A DNA stretch of 13,666 nt from Aquisalimonas sp. (GCA_007127625.1 SKYZ01000136.1:1-13666); one strand, 5' to 3'. Positions 1-8,641 are shown, numbered from the stretch's first letter. The notes: generated from the sequence alone by a model not told the origin. Made by a program: numbers and translations.

Positions 1-152
1 AGCAGGTCCCGTGCCAGGTCCACGGCGCTGACGCCGCGGCTGCCGGTGCGCAGGAAGATGGCCAGGAGTTCGGCGTCGGAGAGGGCGTCGGCGCCATGGG
101 CGAGCAGGCGTTCCCTGGGGCGTTCTCCCGTGGGCCAGTCCGTGATGGGCAT
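1..152 (-). CDS. radC: RadC family protein (JAB/MPN-domain), N-terminal fragment
   Basis: The first 50 residues of a RadC-type protein, read leftward and cut by the window edge, so the C-terminal JAB metalloprotease-like domain is not visible. The visible part begins [17 protein letters not shown] and continues with [18 protein letters not shown], the family's characteristic helix-hairpin-helix-like N-terminus. RadC was once linked to DNA repair, but that role is doubtful and its cellular function is unresolved. Start chosen at the ATG at 152 because GGAG lies 8 bases upstream and the family normally begins close to ITDWP. In-frame ATGs at 158 and 173 are alternatives. It is divergent from coaBC, the arrangement seen in E. 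coli and Pseudomonas. Identification is secure; the exact start is less so. Confidence 0.9.
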   Translation of the reverse strand, partial: MPITDWPTGERPRERLLAHGADALSDAELLAIFLRTGSRGVSAVDLARDL

Positions 153-185
153 GATCATGACTCCGTCATCCATGAGGGAGACCGC

Positions 186-214
186 TTTTTAGCCGGTTAC
201 GCCCGCCGGTGCAA
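186..214 (-). promoter_or_regulatory. Candidate sigma70 promoter for radC
   Basis: On the minus strand TTGCAC (209-214) and TAAAAA (186-191) are separated by exactly 17 bases. They match the -35 and -10 consensus at 3 and 4 of 6 positions. Transcription would begin near 179, leaving a short leader before the ATG at 152. Found by eye only. Confidence 0.35.
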
Positions 215-269
215 GCGCGGTTCTCGTCGGAAAAGGCGCGTAACCCTACGCTCACCCGGGGTGATCCCG

Positions 270-275
270 TACACT
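270..275 (+). promoter_or_regulatory. Candidate -10 element for the coaBC-dut-algC operon
   Basis: TACACT lies 40 bases before the coaBC start, in the divergent radC/coaBC gap, and matches the -10 consensus at 4 of 6 positions. No convincing -35 hexamer stands 16-18 bases upstream, so this is a weak call. A promoter in this gap is expected, because coaBC is the first gene of its operon. Confidence 0.25.
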
Positions 276-314
276 CTTGTGCTGCAGTGATTGTCGACGT
301 CAGTGGAAGGGACA

Positions 315-1532
315 ATGGCCGATCTCGACGGAAAACGCATCCTCCTCGGAGTGACGGGTGGCATTGCCGCCTACAAGAGCGCGGATCTGGTGCGCCGTCT
401 GCGCGATGCCGGCGCCGAGGTGCGCGTGGTGATGACCGCCGGCGCGCAGGAGTTCGTGCGGCCTCTGACCTTCCAGGCGGTCTCCGGCAACCCGGTGCAC
501 ACCAGCCTGCTGGATCCTGATGCCGAGGCGGCCATGGGCCACATCGAACTGGCGCGCTGGGCGGATGCCGTGCTCATCGCCCCGGCCAGCGCCGATGTGC
601 TGGCGCGGCTAGCCAACGGGCTTGCCGACGATCTGCTGACCACCCTGTGCCTGGCCACGGATGCCCCGGTGGCCGTGGCGCCGGCCATGAATCGGCTCAT
701 GTGGGCGCATCCGGCCACCCAGGCCAATGTCCGCACCCTCACCGATCGCCATGTGTCGATCTTCGGCCCTGGTGCCGGCGATCAGGCCTGCGGCGAGACC
801 GGTGATGGCCGCATGCTGGAGCCGCTGGAGCTGGTGGCTGCCCTGGGCGGCGTTCTGCCCCGGCCGTTGCTGGCCGGTACCCACGTATTGCTCACCGCCG
901 GTCCCACCCGCGAAGCCATCGATCCCGTGCGCTACATCAGCAACCGCAGCTCCGGACGCATGGGCTTTGCCCTGGCGGCCGCCGCCGCACGCTGCGGCGC
1001 ACGTGTCACCCTGATCGCCGGCCCGGTGAATCAGCCGACACCGGCCGGTGTGCATCGCATCGACGTGGAGTCCGCCGATGCGATGCATCAGGCGGTCATG
1101 CAGCGCGTCGCCGAGTGCGATATCTTCGTCGCCTGCGCCGCCGTTGCGGACTACCGGGTGGCGACGCCGGCCGAGGCAAAGATCAAGAAACAGGCCGATA
1201 CCATGGACATCGCCCTGGTGCGCAACCCGGATATCCTCGCGGACGTGGCCGCCCGGGCGCAGCCGCCGTTTACCGTGGGTTTTGCCGCCGAGACCCACGA
1301 CATGCAGGAGCACGCCGAGGACAAGCGCCGCCGCAAGGGCCTGGACATGATCGCCGCCAACTGGGTGGGCCGGCCGGGGAGCGGCTTCGAGGCCGAGGAC
1401 AACGCCCTGGAAGTCACCTGGGAGGGCGGCGGCCTGTCCCTGGGCCCCGAGCCGAAGACCCGGCTGGCGGTGGCGTTGATGGAATGCATTGCCGAGCGTT
1501 TCGCCGGCCGCGAAGACAAGGAGCGAGCATGA
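315..1532 (+). CDS. coaBC: Bifunctional phosphopantothenoylcysteine decarboxylase / phosphopantothenate-cysteine ligase
   Basis: Cytosolic FMN enzyme that makes two successive steps of coenzyme A synthesis: CTP-dependent joining of 4'-phosphopantothenate to cysteine, then decarboxylation to 4'-phosphopantetheine. It has 405 residues, the usual length. The N-terminal decarboxylase domain (about 1-185) shows the flavin loop [11 protein letters not shown] (12-22), active-site His76 in [10 protein letters not shown], Asn126 in PAMNRLMW and Cys159 in [10 protein letters not shown]. The C-terminal ligase domain (about 188-400) shows [16 protein letters not shown] with Asn210, AAVADYR and Lys289 in KIKK. 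All match the catalytic set known from E. coli. The ATG at 315 is chosen over an upstream in-frame TTG at 291 because GGAAGG precedes it and the protein then starts like its family. Its stop overlaps the dut start by 4 bases (ATGA), implying translational coupling. Confidence 0.97.
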   Translation: MADLDGKRILLGVTGGIAAYKSADLVRRLRDAGAEVRVVMTAGAQEFVRPLTFQAVSGNPVHTSLLDPDAEAAMGHIELARWADAVLIAPASADVLARLANGLADDLLTTLCLATDAPVAVAPAMNRLMWAHPATQANVRTLTDRHVSIFGPGAGDQACGETGDGRMLEPLELVAALGGVLPRPLLAGTHVLLTAGPTREAIDPVRYISNRSSGRMGFALAAAAARCGARVTLIAGPVNQPTPAGVHRIDVESADAMHQAVMQRVAECDIFVACAAVADYRVATPAEAKIKKQADTMDIALVRNPDILADVAARAQPPFTVGFAAETHDMQEHAEDKRRRKGLDMIAANWVGRPGSGFEAEDNALEVTWEGGGLSLGPEPKTRLAVALMECIAERFAGREDKERA

Positions 1533-1984
1533 CAACCGTGGATGTCCGCGTGCTGGACTCCCGCCTGGAGACGGACTGGGGTCTGCCCGACTATGCGACC
1601 GACGGTGCCGCCGGCGTGGACCTGCGCGCCTGCCTGGACGCCGACACGTTGCTGGAGCCGGGGCAGACGCTACTGATCCCCACCGGGCTCGCCATCCACA
1701 TGGGTGACCCGGGCCTGGCGGCGACGATCCTGCCGCGTTCGGGGCTTGGCCACAAGCACGGCATTGTGCTGGGCAATCTGGTTGGCCTGATCGACTCCGA
1801 CTACCAGGGGCAGGTGTTCGTCTCCTGCTGGAATCGCAGTGACAGCGCCTACACGATTCAGCCTGGTGAGCGGATTGCGCAGCTGGTGTTCGTGCCGGTG
1901 GTCCGACCGACGCTGCGTGTGGTGGACTCATTCGAACAATCACGACGGGGGGAGGGCGGTTTCGGCCATTCCGGCCGCCGCTGA
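1529..1984 (+). CDS. dut: Deoxyuridine 5'-triphosphate nucleotidohydrolase (dUTPase)
   Basis: Trimeric dUTPase that hydrolyses dUTP to dUMP and pyrophosphate, keeping uracil out of DNA and supplying dUMP for thymidylate synthesis. It has 151 residues, the E. coli size. All five family motifs are present in order: GAAGVDLRA (26-34), PRSGLG (69-74), GLIDSDYQG (86-94, catalytic Asp90), PGERIAQL (112-119) and the flexible C-terminal arm [10 protein letters not shown] (140-149), which closes over the substrate. The start is the ATG overlapping the coaBC stop, preceded by AAGGAG at 1518-1523. It is the second gene of the coaBC operon, and algC follows after 6 bases. Nothing is atypical in the sequence. 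Confidence 0.97.
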   Translation: MTTVDVRVLDSRLETDWGLPDYATDGAAGVDLRACLDADTLLEPGQTLLIPTGLAIHMGDPGLAATILPRSGLGHKHGIVLGNLVGLIDSDYQGQVFVSCWNRSDSAYTIQPGERIAQLVFVPVVRPTLRVVDSFEQSRRGEGGFGHSGRR

Positions 1985-1990
1985 GCAGGC

Positions 1991-4528
1991 ATGAACGCTG
2001 GAACACCGACACGGCGTGGAGGGCGCGGCGGCGCCAGGGTCAGCGTGGTCGCGAGTGTGGCAGCGGCCACGCTGGTGCTGCTGGCGGTGGTCGCTGCGGC
2101 ACTGTGGTTCGTCCGTGATGCGGCCGAACAGGCCCGCGAAGCCGAGCGGGGCGAAATCCCCATGGCCGCTGTCGGCCTGCTGGCCGCGCAGGTTCAAAGC
2201 GAGGTTTCCGGGGTCAAGCGGCGGCTGGCTCTCGCCGCGGAGCAGCCGAATCTGGCGGAGGCCCTCGCCGATGGCTCCGGTGACGTCATGCAGGCGGCAG
2301 TTACCGGCCTGCGGCCGGCGTTTCCCGGCGCCATTCGCCTGGCCCTTTTCCCTGCAGGCCACGACAGGACCGAGCTGGGCGCCGATCCGCCCACGGGGTA
2401 CGCGCTCCTGGACATGCTCCGGGCCGCCGAATCCGGTGCCGAGCAGATCGGCCCCGAGGGGCACATGCTCGGCAGCGATGACGCCCACGTGAACCTGGTA
2501 CAGCCCGTGGGCGCCGACGGCGAGGTGGTCGGCCATGTGGTCCTCAGTCTGCCGCCGGACTGGATGCGTGACACCCTCGGGGCAGGTGAGGTCGTGGACG
2601 GTCGCGTGGAGCTTCTGCAGAGCGGTGACGGGGTCCTCTACGCCCAGGGCGCCGGCAACGCGCCGGCGTTGGCGCATACCGCCCGTGTTCCGGGGACGGA
2701 CTGGCGCGTGCGCTTTGAACCGGCCACCGGGGGGACGCCGTACCGGCCGCTGGCGGACCCCTGGTTCCTCACGATTGTGGCCGTCGCCGGGGTCCTGATC
2801 ATCCTGGTCATGGCCGTTGTCGGCCGCGTCCTTGCACGGGCCCGGGCCCGGGACAGTCAGGCGTGGGCCGGGCTGGTCGGTGATGCCGTGGCGGGAGGTC
2901 CCGCCAGCACGTATGCGGCCGGCTGGCCGGAGACACAACGGGAACTGGATATCGCCCGCGAACGGGCCGTGGACGCCGTGCAGTCGCGGCCGGCCGCCGC
3001 CCCGGCGGCCGCAGCCGAAGACGGCCCGGCGGCATCGCAGGCGGCCGCCCCGCAAGGCATCACCGTCGAGGAGATCAGCGCCGAGCGTAATGAGCCCGGC
3101 AATCACGAACCTGCTGCCGGAGAGGGCAGCGGTACCAGCGAAGAGGAAACCGCAGTGAAGGTCGATCCCAGTCTGTTTCGCGCCTACGACATTCGCGGCG
3201 TGGTCGGCAAGACCTTGTCCACGGACGTGGTCCGTGAGATCGGGCGCAGCATTGGCAGCGAGGCGGCAGCGCGTGGCTGCACCGAGGTGGTGGTTGGCCG
3301 CGACGGCCGCCTGTCCAGTCCGGATCTGGCCGAGGCGCTGATCCAGGGGTTGGCGGCCACGGGTCGGCAGGTGATCGATATCGGCCAGGTGCCGACTCCG
3401 GTGATGTATTTCGCCACCCATCACCTGGGCACCGGCACCGGGGTGGAGATTACCGGCAGCCACAACCCGCCGGACTACAACGGCATGAAGATCATGATCG
3501 GCGGCGAGACCCTCTCGGGTGATGCCATTACGGGGTTGCACCGCCGCCTGCAGGCGGACGATCTGCACCAGGGCGAGGGCAGCGTCCGGCGCCAGGACGT
3601 GGCCGAGGACTATATCGATGCCATCGCCAGCGACATCACCCTGCACCGCCCCCTGCGCGTGGTACTGGACGCCGGTAACGGGGTGGGCGGTGCCATCGGC
3701 CCACGGGTGCTGCAGGCCATCGGCTGCGAGGTGGAGCCCCTGTACTGCGAGGTGGACGGCAACTTCCCGAACCACCACCCGGATCCCAGCGATCCGCACA
3801 ACCTGGAGGCGCTGATCCGCCTGGTGCGCCTACAGGAAGCGGATGTGGGGCTGGCGCTGGATGGTGACGGTGACCGCCTCGGGGTGGTGGACGCCAGCGG
3901 CAAGATCATCTGGGCCGACCGGCAGATGATGCTCTACGCTCGCGATGTGCTGGCCCGGAACCCGGGGGCTGACATCGTTTTCGACGTCAAGTGCTCCTCC
4001 CAGCTGGCCCAGGTCATCTCGGAGAACGCCGGCGTGCCGGTGATGTGGCGCACCGGGCATTCGCTGATCAAGGCCAAGCTCAAGGAGAGCGGGGCGCCGC
4101 TGGCCGGCGAGATGAGTGGCCACATCTTCTTCAACGACCGCTGGCCCGGGTTCGATGACGGCATCTACACCGCCGCGCGGCTGCTGGAGATCCTCTCCAT
4201 GGAAGAGCAGTCCAGCACCGAGGTTTTCGCCGCACTTCCCGAGGCGGTGAGTACGCCGGAGATCAAGGTGGACCTGGAAGAGGGCGAGCCGCCGAAGGTG
4301 ATCGAGCGGCTGGTGGCGGCGGCAAGCTTCCCCGACGCCCGGGTGACTACCATCGACGGCCTGCGGGTGGACTTCCCCGACGGCTGGGGGCTGGTGCGCT
4401 CCAGCAACACCACCCCCTGCCTGGTGCTGCGCTTCGAGGGCGACGACCAGGCGGCGCTGGAGCGCATCCGTGCGAGCTTCCGCGAGCTGCTGGAACAGGC
4501 GCGGCCGGGGCTCGAGCTGCCGTTCTGA
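1991..4528 (+). CDS. algC: Long-form phosphomannomutase/phosphoglucomutase with N-terminal membrane and extracytoplasmic domain
   Basis: An 845-residue frame in two parts. Residues 1-390: a basic N-terminus, a hydrophobic helix (about 17-41), a roughly 215-residue segment expected outside the cytoplasm, a second helix (about 257-281), then an Ala/Pro/Glu-rich linker (about 281-388). Residues 391-845 are a complete alpha-D-phosphohexomutase interconverting mannose/glucose 6- and 1-phosphates for alginate, LPS or other polysaccharides. It has the phosphoserine loop TGSHNPP (Ser490), metal loop DGDGDR (Asp624, 626, 628), sugar loop GEMSGH (706-711) and phosphate loop RSSNTTP (803-809). I assigned no family to the outer domain; it resembles periplasmic sensor regions only in architecture. 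Order dut-algC-argB matches Pseudomonas. The 1991 ATG has a poor Shine-Dalgarno (AGG) but lies 6 bases after dut, so coupling is likely. An internal start is listed separately. Confidence 0.9.
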   Translation: MNAGTPTRRGGRGGARVSVVASVAAATLVLLAVVAAALWFVRDAAEQAREAERGEIPMAAVGLLAAQVQSEVSGVKRRLALAAEQPNLAEALADGSGDVMQAAVTGLRPAFPGAIRLALFPAGHDRTELGADPPTGYALLDMLRAAESGAEQIGPEGHMLGSDDAHVNLVQPVGADGEVVGHVVLSLPPDWMRDTLGAGEVVDGRVELLQSGDGVLYAQGAGNAPALAHTARVPGTDWRVRFEPATGGTPYRPLADPWFLTIVAVAGVLIILVMAVVGRVLARARARDSQAWAGLVGDAVAGGPASTYAAGWPETQRELDIARERAVDAVQSRPAAAPAAAAEDGPAASQAAAPQGITVEEISAERNEPGNHEPAAGEGSGTSEEETAVKVDPSLFRAYDIRGVVGKTLSTDVVREIGRSIGSEAAARGCTEVVVGRDGRLSSPDLAEALIQGLAATGRQVIDIGQVPTPVMYFATHHLGTGTGVEITGSHNPPDYNGMKIMIGGETLSGDAITGLHRRLQADDLHQGEGSVRRQDVAEDYIDAIASDITLHRPLRVVLDAGNGVGGAIGPRVLQAIGCEVEPLYCEVDGNFPNHHPDPSDPHNLEALIRLVRLQEADVGLALDGDGDRLGVVDASGKIIWADRQMMLYARDVLARNPGADIVFDVKCSSQLAQVISENAGVPVMWRTGHSLIKAKLKESGAPLAGEMSGHIFFNDRWPGFDDGIYTAARLLEILSMEEQSSTEVFAALPEAVSTPEIKVDLEEGEPPKVIERLVAAASFPDARVTTIDGLRVDFPDGWGLVRSSNTTPCLVLRFEGDDQAALERIRASFRELLEQARPGLELPF
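3155..4528 (+). CDS. algC: Possible short soluble form of AlgC from an internal GTG start
   Basis: In the same frame as the long algC, a GTG at 3155 (codon 389) is preceded by GAGG (3143-3146) with an 8-base spacer. It begins VKVDPSLFRAYDIRG, where the classical phosphohexomutase fold begins. The product would be 457 residues, close to the 463 known for P. aeruginosa AlgC, and would lack the membrane part. Catalytic serine would be residue 102. Either both products are made, or only one start is used. The sequence cannot decide, but a good ribosome binding site exactly at the domain boundary is unlikely to be chance. This is an alternative product, not a separate gene. Confidence 0.5.
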   Translation: MKVDPSLFRAYDIRGVVGKTLSTDVVREIGRSIGSEAAARGCTEVVVGRDGRLSSPDLAEALIQGLAATGRQVIDIGQVPTPVMYFATHHLGTGTGVEITGSHNPPDYNGMKIMIGGETLSGDAITGLHRRLQADDLHQGEGSVRRQDVAEDYIDAIASDITLHRPLRVVLDAGNGVGGAIGPRVLQAIGCEVEPLYCEVDGNFPNHHPDPSDPHNLEALIRLVRLQEADVGLALDGDGDRLGVVDASGKIIWADRQMMLYARDVLARNPGADIVFDVKCSSQLAQVISENAGVPVMWRTGHSLIKAKLKESGAPLAGEMSGHIFFNDRWPGFDDGIYTAARLLEILSMEEQSSTEVFAALPEAVSTPEIKVDLEEGEPPKVIERLVAAASFPDARVTTIDGLRVDFPDGWGLVRSSNTTPCLVLRFEGDDQAALERIRASFRELLEQARPGLELPF

Positions 4529-4550
4529 CGGCGAGCGACAAACCGGGTGT

Positions 4551-4570
4551 TACGGTGCATCTACATGCAC
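4551..4570 (+). repeat. REP-like hairpin 1 (degenerate)
   Basis: GTGCAT (4555-4560) and ATGCAC (4565-4570) form a perfect 6-bp stem around CTAC. It is preceded by TTACG rather than GTAG, yet stem and spacing resemble hairpin 4 at 4742-4763, so I read it as a decayed copy of the same element. It lies just after the algC stop. Confidence 0.45.
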
Positions 4571-4600
4571 ATGCAAACAACGCCGGAGTCGGTCCAGGAC

Positions 4601-4624
4601 GTAGGGTGGACCTTCGGGTCCACC
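4601..4624 (+). repeat. REP element 2 (GTAG-headed hairpin)
   Basis: GTAG (4601-4604) directly precedes an 8-bp perfect stem, GGTGGACC (4605-4612) and GGTCCACC (4617-4624), closed by a TTCG tetraloop. A GTAG head plus imperfect palindrome is the known layout of REP sequences mobilised by RAYT transposases. It forms an inverted pair with the element at 4668-4691. Confidence 0.75.
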
Positions 4625-4625
4625 G

Positions 4626-4649
4626 TTGTGGGCATCGATCAGGCCACAA
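4626..4649. repeat. Central inverted repeat between the paired REP elements
   Basis: TTGTGG (4626-4631) and CCACAA (4644-4649) are exact inverted repeats with a 12-base loop, between the two opposed REP elements. This fits the internal part of a BIME-like composite, but a 6-bp match alone is weak. Confidence 0.35.
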
Positions 4650-4667
4650 TGGCCGGCGTGTCGGGGA

Positions 4668-4691
4668 GGCGGACCTGAAGGTCCGCCCTAC
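4668..4691 (-). repeat. REP element 3 (GTAG-headed hairpin, inverted)
   Basis: Stem GGCGGACC (4668-4675) and GGTCCGCC (4680-4687) with loop TGAA; the GTAG head reads on the minus strand (CTAC at 4688-4691). Read on the minus strand it differs from element 2 by one base over the 13-base head and left arm, so the two form an opposed pair. Confidence 0.75.
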
Positions 4692-4741
4692 GCGGGCTTG
4701 CGGTGGGGCGCGTCGAAACGGTTTGCCGCCGGCAGGGCGCC

Positions 4742-5705
<964 letters not shown>

Positions 5706-6362
5706 TCAGTCGTCCTCGGCCTGGAGTTCCCGGAAGCGGTCCATGTGGTTGCCGAAGGTCCGGCGGATCTCGTCCTTGTCGGCCTGGCGGCGCTCGATGA
5801 ACGCCTCCTGCCGGTCCACCCGGGCCTGAATCTCCTCGATGCGCTCGTACACCGGGCCGGGGTTGCCCCCGGAGATGCGCTCCTGCTGCGCCGCCTCCTC
5901 GCGCAGCCGCTCCAGTTCCTCTTCGTGCCGGGCGATGCGGCTGCGGGCCAGCTGTACGCTGGAGCGCAGGTTCTCGACGCGCTCGTCCCGCGCTTCCTCG
6001 ATGGTGTCGACACTGGTGAACGTGTGCCGCAGCATACGGTCGTATTCGGCCTGTTCCGCTGCCTGGCGCCGGCGGAGTTCCTCGGCTTCGCGCTCCTGGC
6101 GCTCACGCTCGCGCTGCAGTTTGCGCTCTTCATCGGACAGCGCCGCGTCAACGCGCTCCAGGTGACGGCCGGCACGGTCGTAGATATCCCGGGCATCGGG
6201 CGCCCTGTCCGCCGGCAGAGTGTCGCTGTAGTGGACGTTGCCGTCGTCGTCGGTCCAGCGGTAGAGCTCCTCGGCCAGAGGCGCCGCCAGCGGCGTCAAC
6301 GTCAGTGTGAGCGCTGTTGCCAGTGTGGTCACGGCCCGCGCCCTTTGTTTCTGTGCTCGCAT
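5706..6362 (-). CDS. Exported DUF4124 coiled-coil protein
   Basis: A 218-residue protein of unknown function. Residues 1-30 form a Sec signal peptide: basic start MRAQKQRAR, a Leu/Thr/Ala core, and likely cleavage after APLA. A DUF4124 domain follows (about 31-75), with the family signature LYRWTDDDGNVHYSD (33-47). The rest (about 75-200) is a highly charged, Glu/Arg/Gln-rich helix expected to form a coiled coil. Known relatives are periplasmic, often in Gammaproteobacteria, and have no established activity. The ATG at 6362 is preceded by GGAGGA, an excellent ribosome binding site, and is chosen over upstream in-frame starts that would bury the signal peptide. It lies 113 bp after pfkA with its own candidate promoter. 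Confidence 0.85.
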   Translation of the reverse strand: MRAQKQRARAVTTLATALTLTLTPLAAPLAEELYRWTDDDGNVHYSDTLPADRAPDARDIYDRAGRHLERVDAALSDEERKLQRERERQEREAEELRRRQAAEQAEYDRMLRHTFTSVDTIEEARDERVENLRSSVQLARSRIARHEEELERLREEAAQQERISGGNPGPVYERIEEIQARVDRQEAFIERRQADKDEIRRTFGNHMDRFRELQAEDD

Positions 6363-6414
6363 GTGTCCTCCGTGCCCGGGGCCAGGAAAGGGGCGTGCCC
6401 GGAGCGAGGCTTTC

Positions 6415-6420
6415 ATTATC
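6415..6420 (-). promoter_or_regulatory. Candidate -10 element for the DUF4124 gene
   Basis: GATAAT on the minus strand matches the -10 consensus at 5 of 6 positions and lies 52 bases before the ATG at 6362. No good -35 stands at normal spacing; TTCGCA is nearest but only 14 bases away. Its place just after a candidate pfkA terminator supports a separate transcript. Confidence 0.3.
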
Positions 6421-6438
6421 CACTGGAATCCTGTTGCG

Positions 6439-6466
6439 AAAAAGCGACGGGTTCCGCAGTCCGCGC
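6439..6466 (-). terminator. Candidate intrinsic terminator after pfkA
   Basis: On the minus strand GCGCGG pairs with CCGTCGC (6 bp with one bulged T) around a 10-base loop and is followed by five Ts (6443 to 6439). It starts 10 bases after the pfkA stop. The stem is short and bulged, so strength is uncertain. Confidence 0.4.
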
Positions 6467-6475
6467 GCGTACTCG

Positions 6476-7477
6476 TTACGATGCCAGCGTGCTTGCAAGC
6501 GCCAGCCACGCCTCGGGCAGCGTCTTGCGCTCCCGGCCAACTCTTTCCAGTGCCGTCGTGGCGATGGCGCCTTCGCGGATGCCCAGCATGATATCGCTGT
6601 ACCCTGCCTGGAGGTGATCCACTGCGCTGGCGCCCAGTACCGAGGCCAGTACCCGGTCGTGCCCGCTGGGGCTGCCGCCCCGCTGAACATGGCCGAGGAT
6701 GCAGGCGCGGGCCGGATGGCCCTGGGCCCCGAGATCCGCGGCCAGACGTGTGGTGTAGGTGGGGTCCGTCCCCTCGGCTACCACCACCAGGCTGCTCGCC
6801 TTCTCCCGGGTGCGCGTCCGCGCCATGCGCGCCAGCAGGGTCTCGGCGTTGACGGCCTCGTCCGGCAGCAGAATGGCCTCGGCACCCCCGGCGATTCCCA
6901 CGGACAGGGCAATGAACCCGGAACTGCGGCCCATGACTTCCACCAGGAACAGCCGGTCGTGGGAGTGGGCGGTGTCGCGGATGCGGTCGATGGCCTCCAG
7001 GGCGGTGTTCACCGCGGTATCGAAGCCGACGCTGTCGTCGGTGCCGACAATGTCGTTGTCGATGGTGCCGGGTAGCCCGAGCACCGGCAGGCCGGTGTCG
7101 CCATGGAAGTGGTGGGCGCCAGTGAGGGAGCCGTCGCCGCCGATGACGATCAGCGCGTCCACGCCCTGGGCGCGCAGGGCCTCGCCGGTCCGGGCGCGCA
7201 CCACGGGGTCCATGAAGGCCTCGCAGCGATCGGTTTTCAGGATGGTGCCGCCGCGCTGCAGGATGCTGCCCACCGAGCCCATGCTCAGCGGCCGCAGCGG
7301 CTCGTGCACCAGGCCGCTGTAGCCGCGGTCGGCACCCAGGGTCTCGATGCCTCGGGAGCCGGCCGTGCGGGTGATGGCACGGACCGCCGCGTTCATGCCG
7401 GGTGCGTCGCCGCCGCTGGTGACGATGGCGATGCGTCGGAGTTCACGCTTGACGGGCAGTTCCGGAAGCGTCCACAT
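6476..7477 (-). CDS. pfkA: ATP-dependent 6-phosphofructokinase
   Basis: Cytosolic glycolytic enzyme that phosphorylates fructose 6-phosphate to fructose 1,6-bisphosphate. It has 333 residues against about 320 for E. coli PfkA, with a slightly longer N-terminus. Seen: SGGDAPGMN (21-29), GGDGSLTGA (113-121), PGTIDND (136-142; catalytic Asp140), VEVMGRSSGF (179-188) and LGHVQRGGSP (261-270). The two positions that separate ATP from pyrophosphate enzymes are Gly116 and Gly137; both are the ATP type. Start ATG at 7477 has GGAG 7 bases upstream; a GTG nine codons in would give an enzyme closer to E. coli length. It begins 21 bp after the upstream lipoprotein hydrolase, so the two are probably cotranscribed, though I see no functional link. 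Confidence 0.95.
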   Translation of the reverse strand: MWTLPELPVKRELRRIAIVTSGGDAPGMNAAVRAITRTAGSRGIETLGADRGYSGLVHEPLRPLSMGSVGSILQRGGTILKTDRCEAFMDPVVRARTGEALRAQGVDALIVIGGDGSLTGAHHFHGDTGLPVLGLPGTIDNDIVGTDDSVGFDTAVNTALEAIDRIRDTAHSHDRLFLVEVMGRSSGFIALSVGIAGGAEAILLPDEAVNAETLLARMARTRTREKASSLVVVAEGTDPTYTTRLAADLGAQGHPARACILGHVQRGGSPSGHDRVLASVLGASAVDHLQAGYSDIMLGIREGAIATTALERVGRERKTLPEAWLALASTLAS

Positions 7478-7498
7478 GGAGAGTCTCCGCGATCAGTA

Positions 7499-8641
7499 TC
7501 AGTGGCGGTCGGCGAGATAGAGGACGTGTGCAGCGGCGCGCCAGAGCTGCCAGCCGTCCCGGAGCCCCGGGGTAATATCCACATGGTACAGGCCGCCGGC
7601 AGGGAACAGTCGTGCCTGATCCTCGCCCACGGCAGCCTTGAGCCGCTCGCTATGGCCGATGGGGATGACGTCGTCGTCGGTGCCGTGCACCAGCACCAGC
7701 CGGGCCTGCAAGCGCGACAGGTCCCGCTGCGCCAGATCGAGCCCGTCGATCTGGTGGCTTACGTCCTCCGGCAGGCCGGCCAGGAGTTCATCCACCCGCC
7801 CCGGTTCGGTGTTCGTGATCAGTGCGTACACCGCCTCGCCTTCGTCGCCTAGTTGTTCCACTTCGTCGTCCACGTCGGCCCAGTGGGCTTCGATGCGGCG
7901 TTCGGCGATGCTTCGCAGTAGCTCACGGTCGCGCTCGTCGGCGATGCGGTCGAGCTGACTGAGCAGCACCACCCATTTGCCCTCGCGGCGGGGTTCGGCA
8001 ACCTCGCCGGTCTCGCCGCCCACCGGGTCGTAGCCGGTGGTCACGTAAGTGATGGCATCCACCATGTCGTAGTAGCCGCCCACCGCCACCAGAAACCCGA
8101 CATGATCGGCAACCCGCGGATCCTTGGCGGCAATGATGCTGGGCCCCACGGCAAAGCTGAAGGCCATGACCCCCACCGGCGGCTCCGTCGACAGCTCGTC
8201 GCCGGTGGTGACATGTTCCAGGGTGTCGCCGATGTCGCGGGCGTCATCCAGGCCGACGGCCATGGTTTTCGGCCCTTCCACGTCCGGGGTGACGACCACG
8301 AAGCCGGTGCGCGCCATGCTGGTGGCGAACTCCACCAGCCGGGGGTCACGGCGGCCGTGTTCGGTAAAGCCGTGGATCAGGACCAGTGTGCCGCGGGGCT
8401 CACGGTCCCCGGGTCGGTAGACATCCGCCACGTGTTCGCGGTCCTCGACCGTATACGCTACGGTGGATCGCTCAGGGTCGGCCGTGATGGCCTTCAGGCG
8501 GCTGTCCTCGGCGCCGGACTGAACATCACCGAGCAGGAGCATGCTCTCGTAGCTCCGGTGCACGCTGCCGCAACCGGCAAGCTGGGATACGGACAGGGCA
8601 AGAAGCAGCATGACCACGACGCCGCGCAAGCGAGGTGCCAT
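7499..8641 (-). CDS. Alpha/beta hydrolase lipoprotein
   Basis: A 380-residue protein with a lipoprotein signal: APRLRG, hydrophobic core, then lipobox LAGC with Cys24 as the lipidation site. After Cys comes GS rather than Asp at +2, so outer-membrane sorting is plausible. The hydrolase fold shows the oxyanion segment LVLIHGF (86-92), a nucleophile elbow AFSFA (Ser162), an acid in HGTDDDVIP (Asp322-324) and His353 in LYHVD. The elbow has Ala where Gly is usual. Roughly residues 190-300 form a large lid-like insertion. Substrate unknown; a lipase or esterase acting at the envelope is inference. Start at 8641 gives a proper signal peptide; an in-frame ATG at 8695 would lengthen it by 18 residues. 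Neither has a clear ribosome binding site. Confidence 0.8.
   Translation of the reverse strand: MAPRLRGVVVMLLLALSVSQLAGCGSVHRSYESMLLLGDVQSGAEDSRLKAITADPERSTVAYTVEDREHVADVYRPGDREPRGTLVLIHGFTEHGRRDPRLVEFATSMARTGFVVVTPDVEGPKTMAVGLDDARDIGDTLEHVTTGDELSTEPPVGVMAFSFAVGPSIIAAKDPRVADHVGFLVAVGGYYDMVDAITYVTTGYDPVGGETGEVAEPRREGKWVVLLSQLDRIADERDRELLRSIAERRIEAHWADVDDEVEQLGDEGEAVYALITNTEPGRVDELLAGLPEDVSHQIDGLDLAQRDLSRLQARLVLVHGTDDDVIPIGHSERLKAAVGEDQARLFPAGGLYHVDITPGLRDGWQLWRAAAHVLYLADRH

Noticed and set aside
609..2012. A 467-codon open frame antisense to coaBC and dut
   Set aside because: Low-complexity composition, and both genes on the other strand carry complete catalytic motifs. It is a GC-driven shadow.
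1940..3799. A 619-codon open frame antisense to dut and algC
   Set aside because: It mirrors the long algC frame in GC-rich DNA. It is rich in Arg, Gly, His and Pro, has no recognisable domain, and lies opposite clearly coding sequence.
4601..4624. Intrinsic terminator for algC
   Set aside because: The hairpin is strong and has a TTCG loop, but no T-run follows. The GTAG head and nearby copies fit a REP element better.
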